From positions 1 through 46,184 of the forward strand of contig DASVTZ010000191.1 of assembly GCA_036387335.1 (NCBI GenBank): a stretch of 46,184 nucleotides of DNA. The letters are read 5' to 3'. Source of the DNA: Longimicrobium sp. GTDB taxonomy: Bacteria > Gemmatimonadota > Gemmatimonadetes > Longimicrobiales > Longimicrobiaceae. How positions within the stretch are numbered: the first letter of the stretch is position 1; every line of letters begins with the position of its first letter. Made by a program: the position numbers and the translations under genes. The notes beneath the pieces are model-generated. The model saw nothing but the letters and a program-made list of their open reading frames with translations. It was not told where the DNA came from and did not search any database. Below, piece after piece: positions 30,297 to 39,062 of this stretch.

Positions 30297-31481
30297 TCAG
30301 TACGCGGCGTAGCCGGTGACGTCCTGGCCCAGGATGAGGCCGTGGACGTCGTGCGTGCCCTCGTAGGTGTAGACGGACTCCAGGTTGGCCATGTGGCGCA
30401 TGGCGGAGTACTCCACCAGGATGCCGTTGCCGCCCAGCAGGCGCCGCGCCTCGCGCGCGACGTTGGTGGCGATGTCCACGTTGTTGCGCTTGGCGAGCGA
30501 CACCTGCTCCGGCCGCATCGTCCCGGCGTCCTTGAGGGTGCCCAGGCGCCAGGCCAGGAGCTGCGCCTTGGTGATATCGGTGAGCATCTCGGCCAGGCGC
30601 GTCTGCTGGAGCTGCGTGGCGGCGATGGGCTTGCCGCCGAACTGCACGCGGTTCTTGGCGTACTGCAGCGCCTCGTCGTAGCACGCCATCGCCGCGCCAA
30701 CGGCACCCCACGCGATGCCGTAGCGCGCCTGCGTCAGGCACATCAGCGGGCTCTTGAGCCCCCCGGACTTGGGCAGCAGCGCCGTCTCGGGCACGTGTAC
30801 GTCCTGCAGCACCAGCTCCGACGTGTCGGACGCCAGCAGGGAGAGCTTCCCCTTCTGGTCTCGCGCGGTGAAGCCGGGCGTGTCGGTGGGGACGATGAAG
30901 CCGCGGATCGACTTGGTGTCGTCCAGCTCGCCCGTCTTGGCCCAGATGATGGCGATGTTCGCGGTGGAGCCGTTGGTGATCCACATCTTGGCCCCGTCGA
31001 TCACGTAGCCGTCGTCCGTCTTGCGGGCGCGCGTGATCATCCCGCCGGGATTGGAGCCGAAGTCGGGCTCGGTGAGGCCGAAGCAGCCGATCACCTCGCC
31101 GGCGGCCATGCGCGGCAGGTACTCGCGCTTCTGCTCCTCGCTGCCGAAGGCGTAGATGGGGTACATGCAGAGCGCGCCCTGCACCGACGCGAACGAGCGG
31201 ATCCCGGAGTCGCCGCGCTCCAGCTCCTGCATGATGAGGCCGTACGAGACGTTGTCCAGCCCCGCGCACCCGTACTCTTCGGGAAGGTTGGCGCCGAACA
31301 CACCCAGCTCCGCCATCCCGGGGATGAGCTGCTTCGGCAGGTAGCGGCCGATGTACGCGTCGTTGATCACGGGGAGCAGGTTCTCGTCCACCCACTCGCG
31401 CACCGTGTCGCGGATCATCCGCTGCTCCTCGGTGAGCAGCCCGTCTATGTCGTAGTAGTCGACGCCCTGGAACCTGGCCAT
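30297..31481 (-). CDS. gcdH: Glutaryl-CoA dehydrogenase (acyl-CoA dehydrogenase family)
   Basis: The protein has 394 residues from ATG 31481 (MARFQGVDYYDIDGLLTEEQ); the longer upstream frame is intergenic repeat. All three ACAD domains are present: the N-terminal helical part (MIRDTVREWVDENLLPVIND), the FAD-binding beta barrel (CFGLTEPDFGSNPGGM, KMWITNGSTANIAIIWAK) and the C-terminal helices (RVQFGGKPIAATQLQQTRLAEM). The catalytic glutamate lies in the GCDH-type motif YEGTHDVHGLILGQ, and GLKSPLMCLTQARYGIAWG is also characteristic. Reaction: oxidative decarboxylation of glutaryl-CoA to crotonyl-CoA in lysine and tryptophan breakdown, with electrons to ETF. No other genes of that pathway are adjacent, though an SDR reductase lies 3 kb away. 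Confidence 0.88.
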   Translation of the reverse strand: MARFQGVDYYDIDGLLTEEQRMIRDTVREWVDENLLPVINDAYIGRYLPKQLIPGMAELGVFGANLPEEYGCAGLDNVSYGLIMQELERGDSGIRSFASVQGALCMYPIYAFGSEEQKREYLPRMAAGEVIGCFGLTEPDFGSNPGGMITRARKTDDGYVIDGAKMWITNGSTANIAIIWAKTGELDDTKSIRGFIVPTDTPGFTARDQKGKLSLLASDTSELVLQDVHVPETALLPKSGGLKSPLMCLTQARYGIAWGAVGAAMACYDEALQYAKNRVQFGGKPIAATQLQQTRLAEMLTDITKAQLLAWRLGTLKDAGTMRPEQVSLAKRNNVDIATNVAREARRLLGGNGILVEYSAMRHMANLESVYTYEGTHDVHGLILGQDVTGYAAY

Positions 31482-31549
31482 CGCTCTTGCCTGTCGAAGG
31501 ATTGTATAAGCCGCTGCGATGCGGGAATATAGGCCGTGCGGGGGAGGAG

Positions 31550-31849
31550 CGGCAAGCACCCGGCCCCCACCCCCCGGCCCCCTCCCCCGCCTGCGGGGGC
31601 GCAGGGCGGGTGAGGGGGAGAACATCCTGTCCGTTGCGCAGATCGCGCCCGTGCCCGGCGCCGCTCCGCCCCTCGCCTCACGCACCCCAACCTTGGTAGG
31701 GGCAGACCTGCGTGTCTGCCCACCCTCTCCCCCGCGCCGATCTCTGCCTCGCAAACCGATCCCCGTAGGGGCAGCCCCGCGTGGCTGCCCGTGCCTTCCC
31801 CCGCGCCGCCCCCCGCACCCGCGCACCCATGCCCGCCAAACACCAAACG
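31550..31849. repeat. GC-rich dispersed-repeat region upstream of gcdH
   Basis: No gene. It contains the C-rich/G-rich pair CCCCTCCCCCGCCTGCGGGG, two copies of GTAGGGGCAG..TG(T/G)CTGCCC (about 31697 and 31768), and the segment 31760-31793, which is the reverse complement of DNA at about 6575-6610. Confidence 0.5.
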
Positions 31850-31879
31850 CCCCTCCCCCAGGTAGTTTTGGGGGAGGGG
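31850..31879 (-). terminator. Perfect 11-bp hairpin
   Basis: CCCCTCCCCCA and its exact complement around GGTAGTTT. It lies 43 bases past the stop of the 31923-32147 gene and is followed on the minus strand by GCGTTTGGTGTTTGG, so it is a reasonable terminator for the idh-linked genes. Confidence 0.5.
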
Positions 31880-31922
31880 CCGCGAGTCGACGAGCGGGGG
31901 AGGGGGCCCGCCCCGCCCCCGC

Positions 31923-32147
31923 CTACTCGATCGTGTGCGACCCGTCCCGTTCCGTCTCCGCGACGCCGGGCTTGGCTTTGCGGTGGTCGTACAGGGCCCA
32001 CCAGAGCAGGAGGAACCCCGCCAGCGACGCCACACCCGCACCCACCGTCGCGGTGTGGAAGAGGCGGCCGATGCCGAAGCCCAGCAGGATGCCTCCGACC
32101 GTGGCGGCCAGGACGTTGATCAGGGGGTTCGCGAGGAAGCCGCGCAT
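31923..32147 (-). CDS. Small two-helix membrane protein
   Basis: The protein has 74 residues from ATG 32147; a GTG three codons earlier overlaps the stop of the upstream gene (GTGA) and is an equally plausible coupled start. Two membrane helices are visible: LINVLAATVGGILLGFGIG and VGAGVASLAGFLLLWWALY, followed by a charged tail (DHRKAKPGVAETERDG). No family recognised. It is the last of three tightly spaced minus-strand genes after the isocitrate dehydrogenase gene. Confidence 0.55.
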   Translation of the reverse strand: MRGFLANPLINVLAATVGGILLGFGIGRLFHTATVGAGVASLAGFLLLWWALYDHRKAKPGVAETERDGSHTIE

Positions 32148-32152
32148 CGCCG

Positions 32153-32470
32153 TCACCCCCGCGCGCGGGGCGTCATGCGGCCGCGGATGACGTCGAACGC
32201 GACGCGCCGCGCCACCTTGAACACCACCCACGCCAGCGCCACCCCCAGCGCGATCCACACCACCATGAAGCGCGACTCCAGCAGCCCGCCCCACACCAGC
32301 AGGTAGCCGAAGAGCAGGCCGAAGACCACCGCCGGCGCCCACGCCACCCGCGTGGAGCGGGAGACCAGGCGCGCGCGGCAATCCGAGCACCATCCGGCCG
32401 CGTCCGGCTTGTCGTTCTCGCCGAACTGGCGGCCGCAGACGCGGCAGGGGCCCGTCCACTCTTCGGACAT
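32153..32470 (-). CDS. Zinc-ribbon membrane protein
   Basis: The protein has 105 residues. An N-terminal zinc-ribbon-like finger (CRVCGRQFGENDK, then WCSDCRARL) gives a CxxC...CxxC ligand set. Two membrane helices follow (WAPAVVFGLLFGYLLVWGG and FMVVWIALGVALAWVVF), and then a basic tail. The start is one base after the stop of the dehydrogenase gene. Function unknown; the coupling to a TCA-cycle gene may be accidental. Confidence 0.65.
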   Translation of the reverse strand: MSEEWTGPCRVCGRQFGENDKPDAAGWCSDCRARLVSRSTRVAWAPAVVFGLLFGYLLVWGGLLESRFMVVWIALGVALAWVVFKVARRVAFDVIRGRMTPRARG

Positions 32471-32471
32471 G

Positions 32472-33485
32472 CTAGAGCCGCCGGATGAGGGCGTCGGTGA
32501 ACGAGTCCGTCGTACCGGTGCCGCCCAGATCGGGGGTCAGCGTGTCGTTCTCGCGGATTGCGCCCTCCAGCGCCGCGACGATGCGGCGCGACGGCTCGCG
32601 CATCCCCAGGTGGTCCAGCATCAGGGTGGCGCCCATGAGGAGCGCGGCCGGGTTGGCGATGTTCTTCCCCGCGATGTCCGGCGCGGAGCCGTGCACCGCC
32701 TCGAAGATCGCCGCGTCCTTGCCGATGTTTGCGCCCGGCGCCAGACCGAGGCCGCCCACCAGCCCCGCGATCAGGTCCGAGAGGATGTCGCCGAACATGT
32801 TCTCGGAGACGATCACGTCGAACCTGCCCGGATCCATCACCAGCTTCATGGCGGCGGCGTCGATGATCTGGTCCTCGAACTCCACGCGGCCCTCGTACTC
32901 CTTTGCGATCTCCTTCCCCAGGTCCAGGAAGAGGCCCTGCGTGTACTTGAGGATGTTGGCCTTGTGCGCCAGCGTCACCTTCTTGCGCCCGTTGTTCACG
33001 GCGTACTCGAAGGCGTAGCGCAGGATGCGGTTGACGCCGAAGCGCGTCACAAGCATCACCGACTCGGCGGCGGCGCGCGGGTCGTCGCCGATGCCGATGT
33101 AGTGCTCCACGCCGCTGTACAGCCCCTCGGTATTCTCGCGGATCAGGACGATGTCGACCGCCTCGTAGCGCCCGCCCTGCACCAGGGTGCGCGCGGGGCG
33201 CACGTTGGCGTACAGGTCGAACTCCTTGCGCAGCGCCACGTTGATGGAGCGGAAGCCGACGCCTGACGGCGTGGTCAGCGGCCCCTTGAGCGCCACGCGC
33301 GTCTCGCGAATGGAGTCGATCGTCTCCTGCGGGAGCGGGGTGTTGTGCGTGGCGACGGCGGATACGCCCGCCGGCCTCTCGTCCCACGCGAGCTCGGCGC
33401 CGGCGGCTTCCAGCACGCGCACCACGGCACGGGTGATGTCGGGCCCGATTCCGTCACCGGGGATCAGCGTTACGGTCTGCGGCAT
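32472..33485 (-). CDS. Isocitrate/isopropylmalate-family dehydrogenase, probably NAD-dependent isocitrate dehydrogenase
   Basis: The protein has 337 residues, the short-chain size of the IDH3/IPMDH clan. Landmarks: TLIPGDGIGPDITRAVVRVL, ALKGPLTTPSGVGFRSINVALRK, LYANVRPARTL, IRENTEGLYSGVEHYIG, KVTLAHKANILKYTQGLFLD, FDVIVSENMFGDILSDLIAG, FEAVHGSAPDIAGKNIANP and GTGTTDSFTDALI. The S-V-N substrate loop (RSINVALR) and the ENTEGLYSGVEH motif favour isocitrate over isopropylmalate, and the NAD-type subfamily resembling mitochondrial IDH3. Homoisocitrate dehydrogenase is the main alternative. Known reaction: oxidative decarboxylation of isocitrate to 2-oxoglutarate in the TCA cycle. Confidence 0.8.
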   Translation of the reverse strand: MPQTVTLIPGDGIGPDITRAVVRVLEAAGAELAWDERPAGVSAVATHNTPLPQETIDSIRETRVALKGPLTTPSGVGFRSINVALRKEFDLYANVRPARTLVQGGRYEAVDIVLIRENTEGLYSGVEHYIGIGDDPRAAAESVMLVTRFGVNRILRYAFEYAVNNGRKKVTLAHKANILKYTQGLFLDLGKEIAKEYEGRVEFEDQIIDAAAMKLVMDPGRFDVIVSENMFGDILSDLIAGLVGGLGLAPGANIGKDAAIFEAVHGSAPDIAGKNIANPAALLMGATLMLDHLGMREPSRRIVAALEGAIRENDTLTPDLGGTGTTDSFTDALIRRL

Positions 33486-33563
33486 GGGGTACGGCTTCAG
33501 TGGTAAGGGACAGGGTAAACAGTACAGACGGATGGGCCGTGCAAGACGGATGCGAGCGCGCGC

Positions 33564-34166
33564 TCAGCGGCTCCCCGCCACCAGCATCCGCTCCGCCAGC
33601 GCGGCGGCGGCGCTGGCGAGGGCGGTGCGGTCGAAGCTCGGCCGCTCGTCGCCCTCCGCGTCGCCGTGCCAGATGACGCGGGCGCTGCGGGCGTCCACCA
33701 CCGCGGCCGTCATCCTCACGCGCCCCCCTGCGCTCCCCGGCATCCATCGCGCGGCGCGGGGGATGACGACGACGCGCGCGTCGGCCAGCGCGGAGTAGCG
33801 CCGCACGATGCCGCCCAGCGGGTCCACGATGGAGCGCTCGCCATGATGGATGTACGGGTCATCGGGGAGCGTGCCGGGGTCCGCCGCGTAGCCCGGTGCC
33901 GCGCGCAGCGCCCGCCGAAGCTGCTCGGGCGTCACCCACTGCGCGCGCGCGTCGCGCTCGGCGAGGGCGAACACCAGCTCGCTCGTCGCCTCGTCGCGCG
34001 TCCCCACCCCCTCCGCCGCCTGTACGGGAAGGATCAGCACCCGCTGCCCTCCCAGGTCCATCGCTGGCATCGCCACCGGCGCGGGCACGGTCGCCGGGCC
34101 CGGTGCCGCGGCACGCTGCCCGCCGCACCCGGCGAGGGCCAACGCCAGAACGAAAAACGCTCTCAT
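33564..34166 (-). CDS. Putative lipoprotein
   Basis: The protein has 200 residues from ATG 34166 (MRAFFVLALALAGCGG), with lipobox LAGC and GGAA upstream; a longer frame is translated palindromic repeat. After a Pro/Ala linker the domain reads GQRVLILPVQAAEG, SELVFALAERDARAQWVTPEQLRRAL, DARVVVIPRAARWM, VRMTAAVVDARSARVIWHGDAEG. This alternation of beta strands and helices with a VIWHGDAEG-like end recalls outer-membrane lipoproteins related to CsgG or LpoB, which assemble at the periplasmic face. The assignment is weak. It stands alone between the dehydrogenase gene and a palindrome. Confidence 0.6.
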   Translation of the reverse strand: MRAFFVLALALAGCGGQRAAAPGPATVPAPVAMPAMDLGGQRVLILPVQAAEGVGTRDEATSELVFALAERDARAQWVTPEQLRRALRAAPGYAADPGTLPDDPYIHHGERSIVDPLGGIVRRYSALADARVVVIPRAARWMPGSAGGRVRMTAAVVDARSARVIWHGDAEGDERPSFDRTALASAAAALAERMLVAGSR

Positions 34167-34199
34167 ACCAGGTTCCGTGTGCATCCTAAAACCGCAGGG

Positions 34200-34346
34200 T
34201 CTCACGCGGAGGCGCGGAGACGCGGAAGAGAAAAGAGGAGGACAGAAGGAGTTCACACAAAGCCACAATAGCGAACTGAAAGAACAACCATCATCGCTTT
34301 CTCTCCCTGTTCTCCTCTCTGCGTCTCCGCGTCTCCGCGTGAGACT
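34200..34346. repeat. Largest CTCACGCGGAG-family palindrome
   Basis: The left arm starts TCTCACGCGGAGGCGCGGAG and the right arm ends CTCCGCGTCTCCGCGTGAGA. About 80 bases of A-rich, lower-GC DNA form the middle (GGAGTTCACACAAAGCCACA). It carries no gene and lies between two minus-strand genes. Confidence 0.7.
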
Positions 34347-34365
34347 TCTGTCTCGTGTCCCGCCA

Positions 34366-35292
34366 TCAAAGCAGGTGCCCGCCGTCTACGGGGATGACCG
34401 CGCCGGTGATGTGGCGCGCGTACTCGGAGCAGAGGAACATGACCACGTTGGCTACGTCCTGCGGATCGCCCAGGCGGCCCAGGACGGCGCGCTCGCGGGC
34501 CGTGTCCAGGATCTCCGCGGGGACGCCACTGGTGAGGCGCGTAGTGCGGATGTAGCCCGGCGCCACCGCGTTCACGTTCACGTTGCTCGGCCCCAGCTCC
34601 AGTGCCGCCGAGCGGGTGAGGCCCAGCAGCCCCGCCTTGGACGCGCTGTAGTTGGCCAGCCCGAACTCGCTGCGGATGCCGTGCACCGACGACACGTTCA
34701 CGATCTTGCCGTCGGACTGGCGGCGGAACATGGGCGCCACCGCGCGGATCATGTGGAAGGCGCCCGTCAGGTTGGTGTCCAGCACCGTCCTCCACTGCTC
34801 GTCCGTCAGCCGCCAGAGGGCGCGGTCGCGGGCGATGCCGGCGTTGTTCACCAGGATGTTGATGGCGCCCAGCTCCTCGTGCGTGTCGTTCACGAAGCGC
34901 TTCACCTCGCCCGGGTCGCGCACGTCGCACGATGCGTGGTGCACGCGCACCTCCATCTGCGCGATCTCGCGCGCGGTGGCCTCGGCCTCCTCGCGCAGGT
35001 CCTCGCCGTCGTCGTAGCAGAAGTAGTTGAACGCCACGGCGGCCCCGTGCCTCGCGAACTCCAGCGCGATCGCCCTGCCGATCCCCGTGGCCCCGCCCGT
35101 GACGATGGCGACGCGCCCGCGCAGGCTGGAGCCGTAGCCCAGCGACTTGCTCTGCGTCTCCTCGCTCATCTCCACCAGGAGCTGCTCCACCTGGTCCTGC
35201 ATCTGGACCATCTCGGGAGCGGTCGGGGAGTACTGCGCCGCGGGTTGCGGGGTGTGGCCGTGGGGAAGTCGCTCGCTGGGGTGCGGAGGCAT
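34366..35292 (-). CDS. Short-chain dehydrogenase/reductase (FabG/acetoacetyl-CoA reductase-like) with N-terminal extension
   Basis: The protein has 308 residues. The SDR core starts at about residue 58: cofactor loop TGGATGIGRA, NNAGIARD, catalytic Ser (VNVSSVHG) and YSASK (Tyr/Lys), then LGPSNVNVNAVAPGYIRT and the C-terminal ITGAVIPVDGGHLL. Classical SDRs are about 245-250 residues, so there is an extra N-terminal segment of some 57 residues (MVQMQDQVEQLLVEMSEETQ forms a likely coiled coil). FabG and PhaB-type reductases are the closest in style (3-oxoacyl-ACP or acetoacetyl-CoA, NADPH). The FNYFCYDDGEDLREEAEATAREI insert after the second strand is unusual. A substrate cannot be assigned from context. 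Confidence 0.8.
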   Translation of the reverse strand: MPPHPSERLPHGHTPQPAAQYSPTAPEMVQMQDQVEQLLVEMSEETQSKSLGYGSSLRGRVAIVTGGATGIGRAIALEFARHGAAVAFNYFCYDDGEDLREEAEATAREIAQMEVRVHHASCDVRDPGEVKRFVNDTHEELGAINILVNNAGIARDRALWRLTDEQWRTVLDTNLTGAFHMIRAVAPMFRRQSDGKIVNVSSVHGIRSEFGLANYSASKAGLLGLTRSAALELGPSNVNVNAVAPGYIRTTRLTSGVPAEILDTARERAVLGRLGDPQDVANVVMFLCSEYARHITGAVIPVDGGHLL

Positions 35293-35465
35293 CAAGCGAC
35301 CCGGGGGTGGGAGGTACGATGCTGCTGTGCGCGCGGAAGCTTACGGGCACGGGAGGGTGGGGTGCAAGCTCCCGGCGCGCGGGCACAGGGCGGCCATCGT
35401 TACACAGAGCAAGCTCCGCGCCGGGCCAACGCTGCGCGTGCGGGGGCGGAGGGTTCCCCCTTTTA

Positions 35466-35657
35466 TGTCATCCTGAGGGAGCCGCGGGACAGGCCTCCGT
35501 GGAACGCCGGACTCCGCCGGCGACCGAAGGATCTAGCCGGCGAAGCAGGAGGCCTGCGTTCGAAGGCGGTCCTCGCGTCACGCGCAGTAGATCCTTCGCT
35601 CCGCGCCAGACATGGTCGAAGGGGCGAGGACGGTGCGGCGCGTCGCTCAGGATGACA
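35466..35657. mobile_element. MITE-like element, second full-length copy (192 bp) with perfect 12-bp terminal inverted repeats
   Basis: It begins TGTCATCCTGAG and ends CTCAGGATGACA, with inner CCGAAGGATCTAG and TAGATCCTTCG again inverted. The central part differs from the 13849 copy, so the ends and inner inverted repeat are the conserved parts. Length differs by two bases. No target duplication is evident. The remainder of the 35293-35686 gap holds nothing recognised. Confidence 0.65.
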
Positions 35658-35686
35658 AAGGGAAAGTGCCCCGCAATGACGGCCCG

Positions 35687-36373
35687 CTATGCGCCGGAGA
35701 GCGCCCCCGCCCCGTGTTTGATCGAGCGGCCTTCGACCAGGAAGACCACGTCCTCGCCGATGTTGGTGGCGAGGTCGGCGATGCGCTCGAGGTTGCGGCT
35801 CGCGAGGAAGAGGGACATGGCGCTGCCGATGCGGCGCGGGTCCTCCATCATGTGCGTGACGAGGATGCGGAAGACGGAGTCGTGGAGCTGGTCCACGCGG
35901 TCGTCGCGGCGGCACACCTCGCGCGCGCCGGCCGCATCGCCGCGCACGAAGCAGTCGAGGGCGTCGGAGAGCATCTCGCGGGCGAGGCGCGACATCTCGT
36001 CGATCTCCGCCAGCTCCATGCTCACCGGGTGCTCCGCCTGGTGGCGCACACCCTCGGCGATGTTGACGGCGTGGTCGCCTACCCGCTCCAGGTCGTTGGA
36101 GATCTTCATCGCCATGGTGATCAGCCGTAGGTCGCGCGCCATCGGCTGCTGAAGCGCCAGCAGGTGGATGCAGGTGTCGTCCACCGCGATCTCCATGGCG
36201 TCCAGATCGTTGTCGCGCGCGATCACCTGCTCCGCGAGCGACACGTCGCGCTCCGTGCGGGCCTGCACCGCCATCCCCACCAGATCCTCGGCCAGCGCGG
36301 ACATGTTGAGGAGCTGGTGCTTGAGGCGCGCCAGCTCCTCGTGGAAGTGGCGCACTCCCGGCGTCGGGCTCAT
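35687..36373 (-). CDS. phoU: Phosphate signalling protein PhoU
   Basis: The protein has 228 residues, the normal length. Two three-helix PhoU repeats carry metal-binding motifs: [27 protein letters not shown] in the first (EXXXD-type acidic cluster around [10 protein letters not shown]) and [23 protein letters not shown] in the second. PhoU couples the Pst transporter to the PhoR/PhoB two-component system and keeps the regulon off in phosphate-replete cells; no phoR or phoB lies in the window. It overlaps pstB by four bases (ATGA) and is the last gene of pstSCAB-phoU. Confidence 0.95.
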   Translation of the reverse strand: MSPTPGVRHFHEELARLKHQLLNMSALAEDLVGMAVQARTERDVSLAEQVIARDNDLDAMEIAVDDTCIHLLALQQPMARDLRLITMAMKISNDLERVGDHAVNIAEGVRHQAEHPVSMELAEIDEMSRLAREMLSDALDCFVRGDAAGAREVCRRDDRVDQLHDSVFRILVTHMMEDPRRIGSAMSLFLASRNLERIADLATNIGEDVVFLVEGRSIKHGAGALSGA

Positions 36374-37188
36374 CCGAACCTCCCGGTGATGTACGCCTCG
36401 GTGCGGTCCTCGCGCGGGTTGGTGAAGATCTGGTGCGTCGATCCCACTTCCACCAGCCCGCCCATGTAAAAGAAGGCGGTGACGTCCGACACGCGCGCCG
36501 CCTGCTGCATGTTGTGGGTCACGATCACGATGGTGTACTCGTCCTTGAGCTGGTAGATCAGCTCCTCGATCTTCTGCGTGGCGATGGGGTCCAGCGCGCT
36601 GGCGGGCTCGTCCATCAGCAGCACCTCAGGCTGCACCGCCAGCGCCCGCGCGATGCAGAGGCGCTGCTGCTGCCCGCCGCTGAGCCCGAGCGCGCTGCGG
36701 TCCAGGCGGTCCTTGACCTCGTCCCACAGCGCGGAGGATTGCAGCGAGCGCTCCACGATCTCGTTGAGCTCCGCGCGGCCGCGTGCGAGGCCGTTGACGC
36801 GCGCGCCGTACGCCACGTTGTCGTAGATCGACTTGGGGAAGGGGTTGGACTTCTGGAAGACCATCCCCACCCGCTTGCGCAGGTTCACCACGTCCAGCCG
36901 GTCGCGGTAGACGGACTCGCCGCGGATCAGGATCTCGCCGTCGTGCCGCACGCCCGGGATCAGGTCGTTCATGCGGTTGATGGAGCGCAGAAAGGTGCTC
37001 TTGCCGCACCCCGACGGGCCGATCAGCGCCGTCACCTGCCGCTCGGGCACCTCCAGCGTGATGCCGTTGAGCGCGCGGTTGCCGCCGTACCAGAAGGAGA
37101 AGTCGCGCGCCTCCACGGCGAGCGGCACGGTGGCGTTCGCGGGCGCAGCCGGCGCGGTGCGCGGCGCGGCGGTGGCGATCTGTTGCAT
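36370..37188 (-). CDS. pstB: Phosphate ABC transporter ATPase PstB
   Basis: The protein has 272 residues from ATG 37188; an Ala/Pro-rich lead of about 24 residues precedes [22 protein letters not shown] motifs: Walker [11 protein letters not shown]-loop [19 protein letters not shown] (PstB-specific), signature [15 protein letters not shown], Walker [15 protein letters not shown] and H-loop [14 protein letters not shown]. It powers high-affinity phosphate import through PstC/PstA. Its stop overlaps phoU and it starts two bases after pstA, so the operon is compact. Confidence 0.95.
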   Translation of the reverse strand: MQQIATAAPRTAPAAPANATVPLAVEARDFSFWYGGNRALNGITLEVPERQVTALIGPSGCGKSTFLRSINRMNDLIPGVRHDGEILIRGESVYRDRLDVVNLRKRVGMVFQKSNPFPKSIYDNVAYGARVNGLARGRAELNEIVERSLQSSALWDEVKDRLDRSALGLSGGQQQRLCIARALAVQPEVLLMDEPASALDPIATQKIEELIYQLKDEYTIVIVTHNMQQAARVSDVTAFFYMGGLVEVGSTHQIFTNPREDRTEAYITGRFG

Positions 37189-37190
37189 GT

Positions 37191-38054
37191 TCAGCGTCCC
37201 TTGTATGGGCTGCGGATGAGGAGGCGGGCCGCGAGGCTCACCCCCAGCACCAGCGCGATCAGCAGGAGCGACGCGGCCCAGGCCAGGCGGTGCCACTCCT
37301 CGTAGGGCGAGATGGCGTACTGGAAGATCTGCACGGGGAGCGCGGCGATCGGCTCGTTCAGCTTCCACCCCCAGAACGGGTTGCCGAGCGCGGTGAAGAG
37401 GAGCGGCGCCGTCTCGCCCGAGATGCGCGCCAGCGCCACCAGCACGCCGGTCAGGATGCCGCTGCGCGCCGCGGGGAGCACGATCCCCAGCGTGGTGCGC
37501 CAGCGGGTGAAGCCCAGCGCCAGGCCGCCGTCGCGCAGCTCGCGGGGCACCAGGCGAACCATCTCCTCGGTGGTGCGAGTGACCATGGGGATGAGCATGA
37601 TGGCCAGCGCCACGCCCCCCGCCAGCGCGGAGAAGTGCCCCATCGACACCACCACCCACGCCCACACGAAGATGCCGATGACGATGGACGGGATTCCGTT
37701 CATCACGTCGGTGATGAAGCGGATTGCGTTGGCCACGCGGCTCCCCTCCGCCTCGGCCAGAAAGAGCCCCGCGCCGATGGCCACGGGCAGCCCGAAGACG
37801 GCGCCGAGCCCCACCAGGATGGCGGTGCCCAGGATGCCGTTCCCCACTCCGCCGCCGGGCTCGCCCACCGGCGCCGGGGTCTCGGTGAAGAAGTCGCCGT
37901 TCATGGCCGTGATCCCGGCCCGCAGCAGGTGCCACAGGATCAGCACCAGCGGGAGCACCGTGAGCAGCGCCGCTACCCCGGTCATCGCCAGCATCACGGT
38001 GCTGGTGGTGCGCCGCCGCCGGTCGCGCCACGAAGGCGCCGTCGCGGTGTTCAT
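37191..38054 (-). CDS. pstA: Phosphate ABC transporter permease PstA
   Basis: The protein has 287 residues with six predicted membrane helices. Family motifs: [40 protein letters not shown] and the EAA-like loop [26 protein letters not shown], ending with [15 protein letters not shown]. It pairs with PstC to form the channel for phosphate released by PstS. The start lies three bases after the stop of pstC. Confidence 0.95.
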   Translation of the reverse strand: MNTATAPSWRDRRRRTTSTVMLAMTGVAALLTVLPLVLILWHLLRAGITAMNGDFFTETPAPVGEPGGGVGNGILGTAILVGLGAVFGLPVAIGAGLFLAEAEGSRVANAIRFITDVMNGIPSIVIGIFVWAWVVVSMGHFSALAGGVALAIMLIPMVTRTTEEMVRLVPRELRDGGLALGFTRWRTTLGIVLPAARSGILTGVLVALARISGETAPLLFTALGNPFWGWKLNEPIAALPVQIFQYAISPYEEWHRLAWAASLLLIALVLGVSLAARLLIRSPYKGR

Positions 38055-38057
38055 CGT

Positions 38058-39056
38058 CTACTTCCCCGCGCGGCGCGCGACCCGCCACACCAGCAGGCGC
38101 GCCACCGAGTTGACCACGATGGTGATGCCGAAGAGGATCAGGCCGATCTCCATGAGCGCGGCCAGGTGCAGGTCGTCGGAGGCCTCGCTGAACTCGTTGG
38201 CGAGCACGCTGGCCATGGTGTAGCCGGGCGCGAAGAGCGAGGTGGGGATGTCCGGCCGGTTGCCGATGACCATGGTGATGGCCATCGTCTCGCCCAGCGC
38301 GCGGCCCAGCCCCAGGATGGTGGCGCCGATGATTCCCGGAACCGCGTAGGGGAGCACGACCTGCCACGTCATCTCCCAGCGCGTGGCGCCCAGGGCGAGC
38401 GCGGCCTCACGCTGGTCGCGCGGCACGGCGGCCAGCACCTCGCGCGAGACGGCGGAGATGAAGGGGACGATCATGATGGCCAGGATCGCCCCGCCCGCCA
38501 TGATGCTGGTGCCGTACGCCGGCCCCGCAAAGAGCGGAAACGAGTCGCCGAACGCGCCCGCCAGCGGCTGCTGGATGCTGGAGCGCAGCCAGGGCACCAG
38601 CACGAAGATCCCCCACAGCCCGTAGACCACGGAGGGGATGGCGGCCAGCAGCTCGGTTCCGAACGCCACCGGCGCGGCCACCCAGCGCGGCGACAGCTCG
38701 GTAAGAAAGATGGCGAGCCCCACGGCAAGCGGCACCGCGATCAGCAGCGCCAGGAGCGACGACGCCAGCGTACCGAAGATGAAGGGAAGCGCGCCGTAGC
38801 TCCCGGCGACCGGGTTCCAGTCGGACCCCACGACGAAGCCGCCGCCGAACCGCCGCAGCGCGGGCCAGGCGGCGGTCCCCACGCGCAGCAGGATGAAGCC
38901 GAAGAGGATGGGGATCGCCGCGCCGAACGCGCCCAGCGTGATGGCGTAAGCGCGGTCCGCCAGGTTGCCGTGGCGCACGGACGGCAGCACGCGGCGGACC
39001 CAGGACGGGGGTCCGCCGCCCGCCAGCACGCCTGCCTGCTCGGGAGTGGGCTGCAT
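38058..39056 (-). CDS. pstC: Phosphate ABC transporter permease PstC
   Basis: The protein has 332 residues with six membrane helices. Motifs: [61 protein letters not shown], and the EAA-like loop [20 protein letters not shown], then [19 protein letters not shown]. It has a somewhat long cytoplasmic N-terminus ([15 protein letters not shown]). It lies six bases after pstS and three before pstA. Confidence 0.95.
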   Translation of the reverse strand: MQPTPEQAGVLAGGGPPSWVRRVLPSVRHGNLADRAYAITLGAFGAAIPILFGFILLRVGTAAWPALRRFGGGFVVGSDWNPVAGSYGALPFIFGTLASSLLALLIAVPLAVGLAIFLTELSPRWVAAPVAFGTELLAAIPSVVYGLWGIFVLVPWLRSSIQQPLAGAFGDSFPLFAGPAYGTSIMAGGAILAIMIVPFISAVSREVLAAVPRDQREAALALGATRWEMTWQVVLPYAVPGIIGATILGLGRALGETMAITMVIGNRPDIPTSLFAPGYTMASVLANEFSEASDDLHLAALMEIGLILFGITIVVNSVARLLVWRVARRAGK

Positions 39057-39062
39057 CGCGCG

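Noticed and set aside
34167-34268. Upstream start for the 33564 lipoprotein
   Set aside because: It reads the palindrome arm as SASPRLRVRP; the lipoprotein signal begins at 34166.
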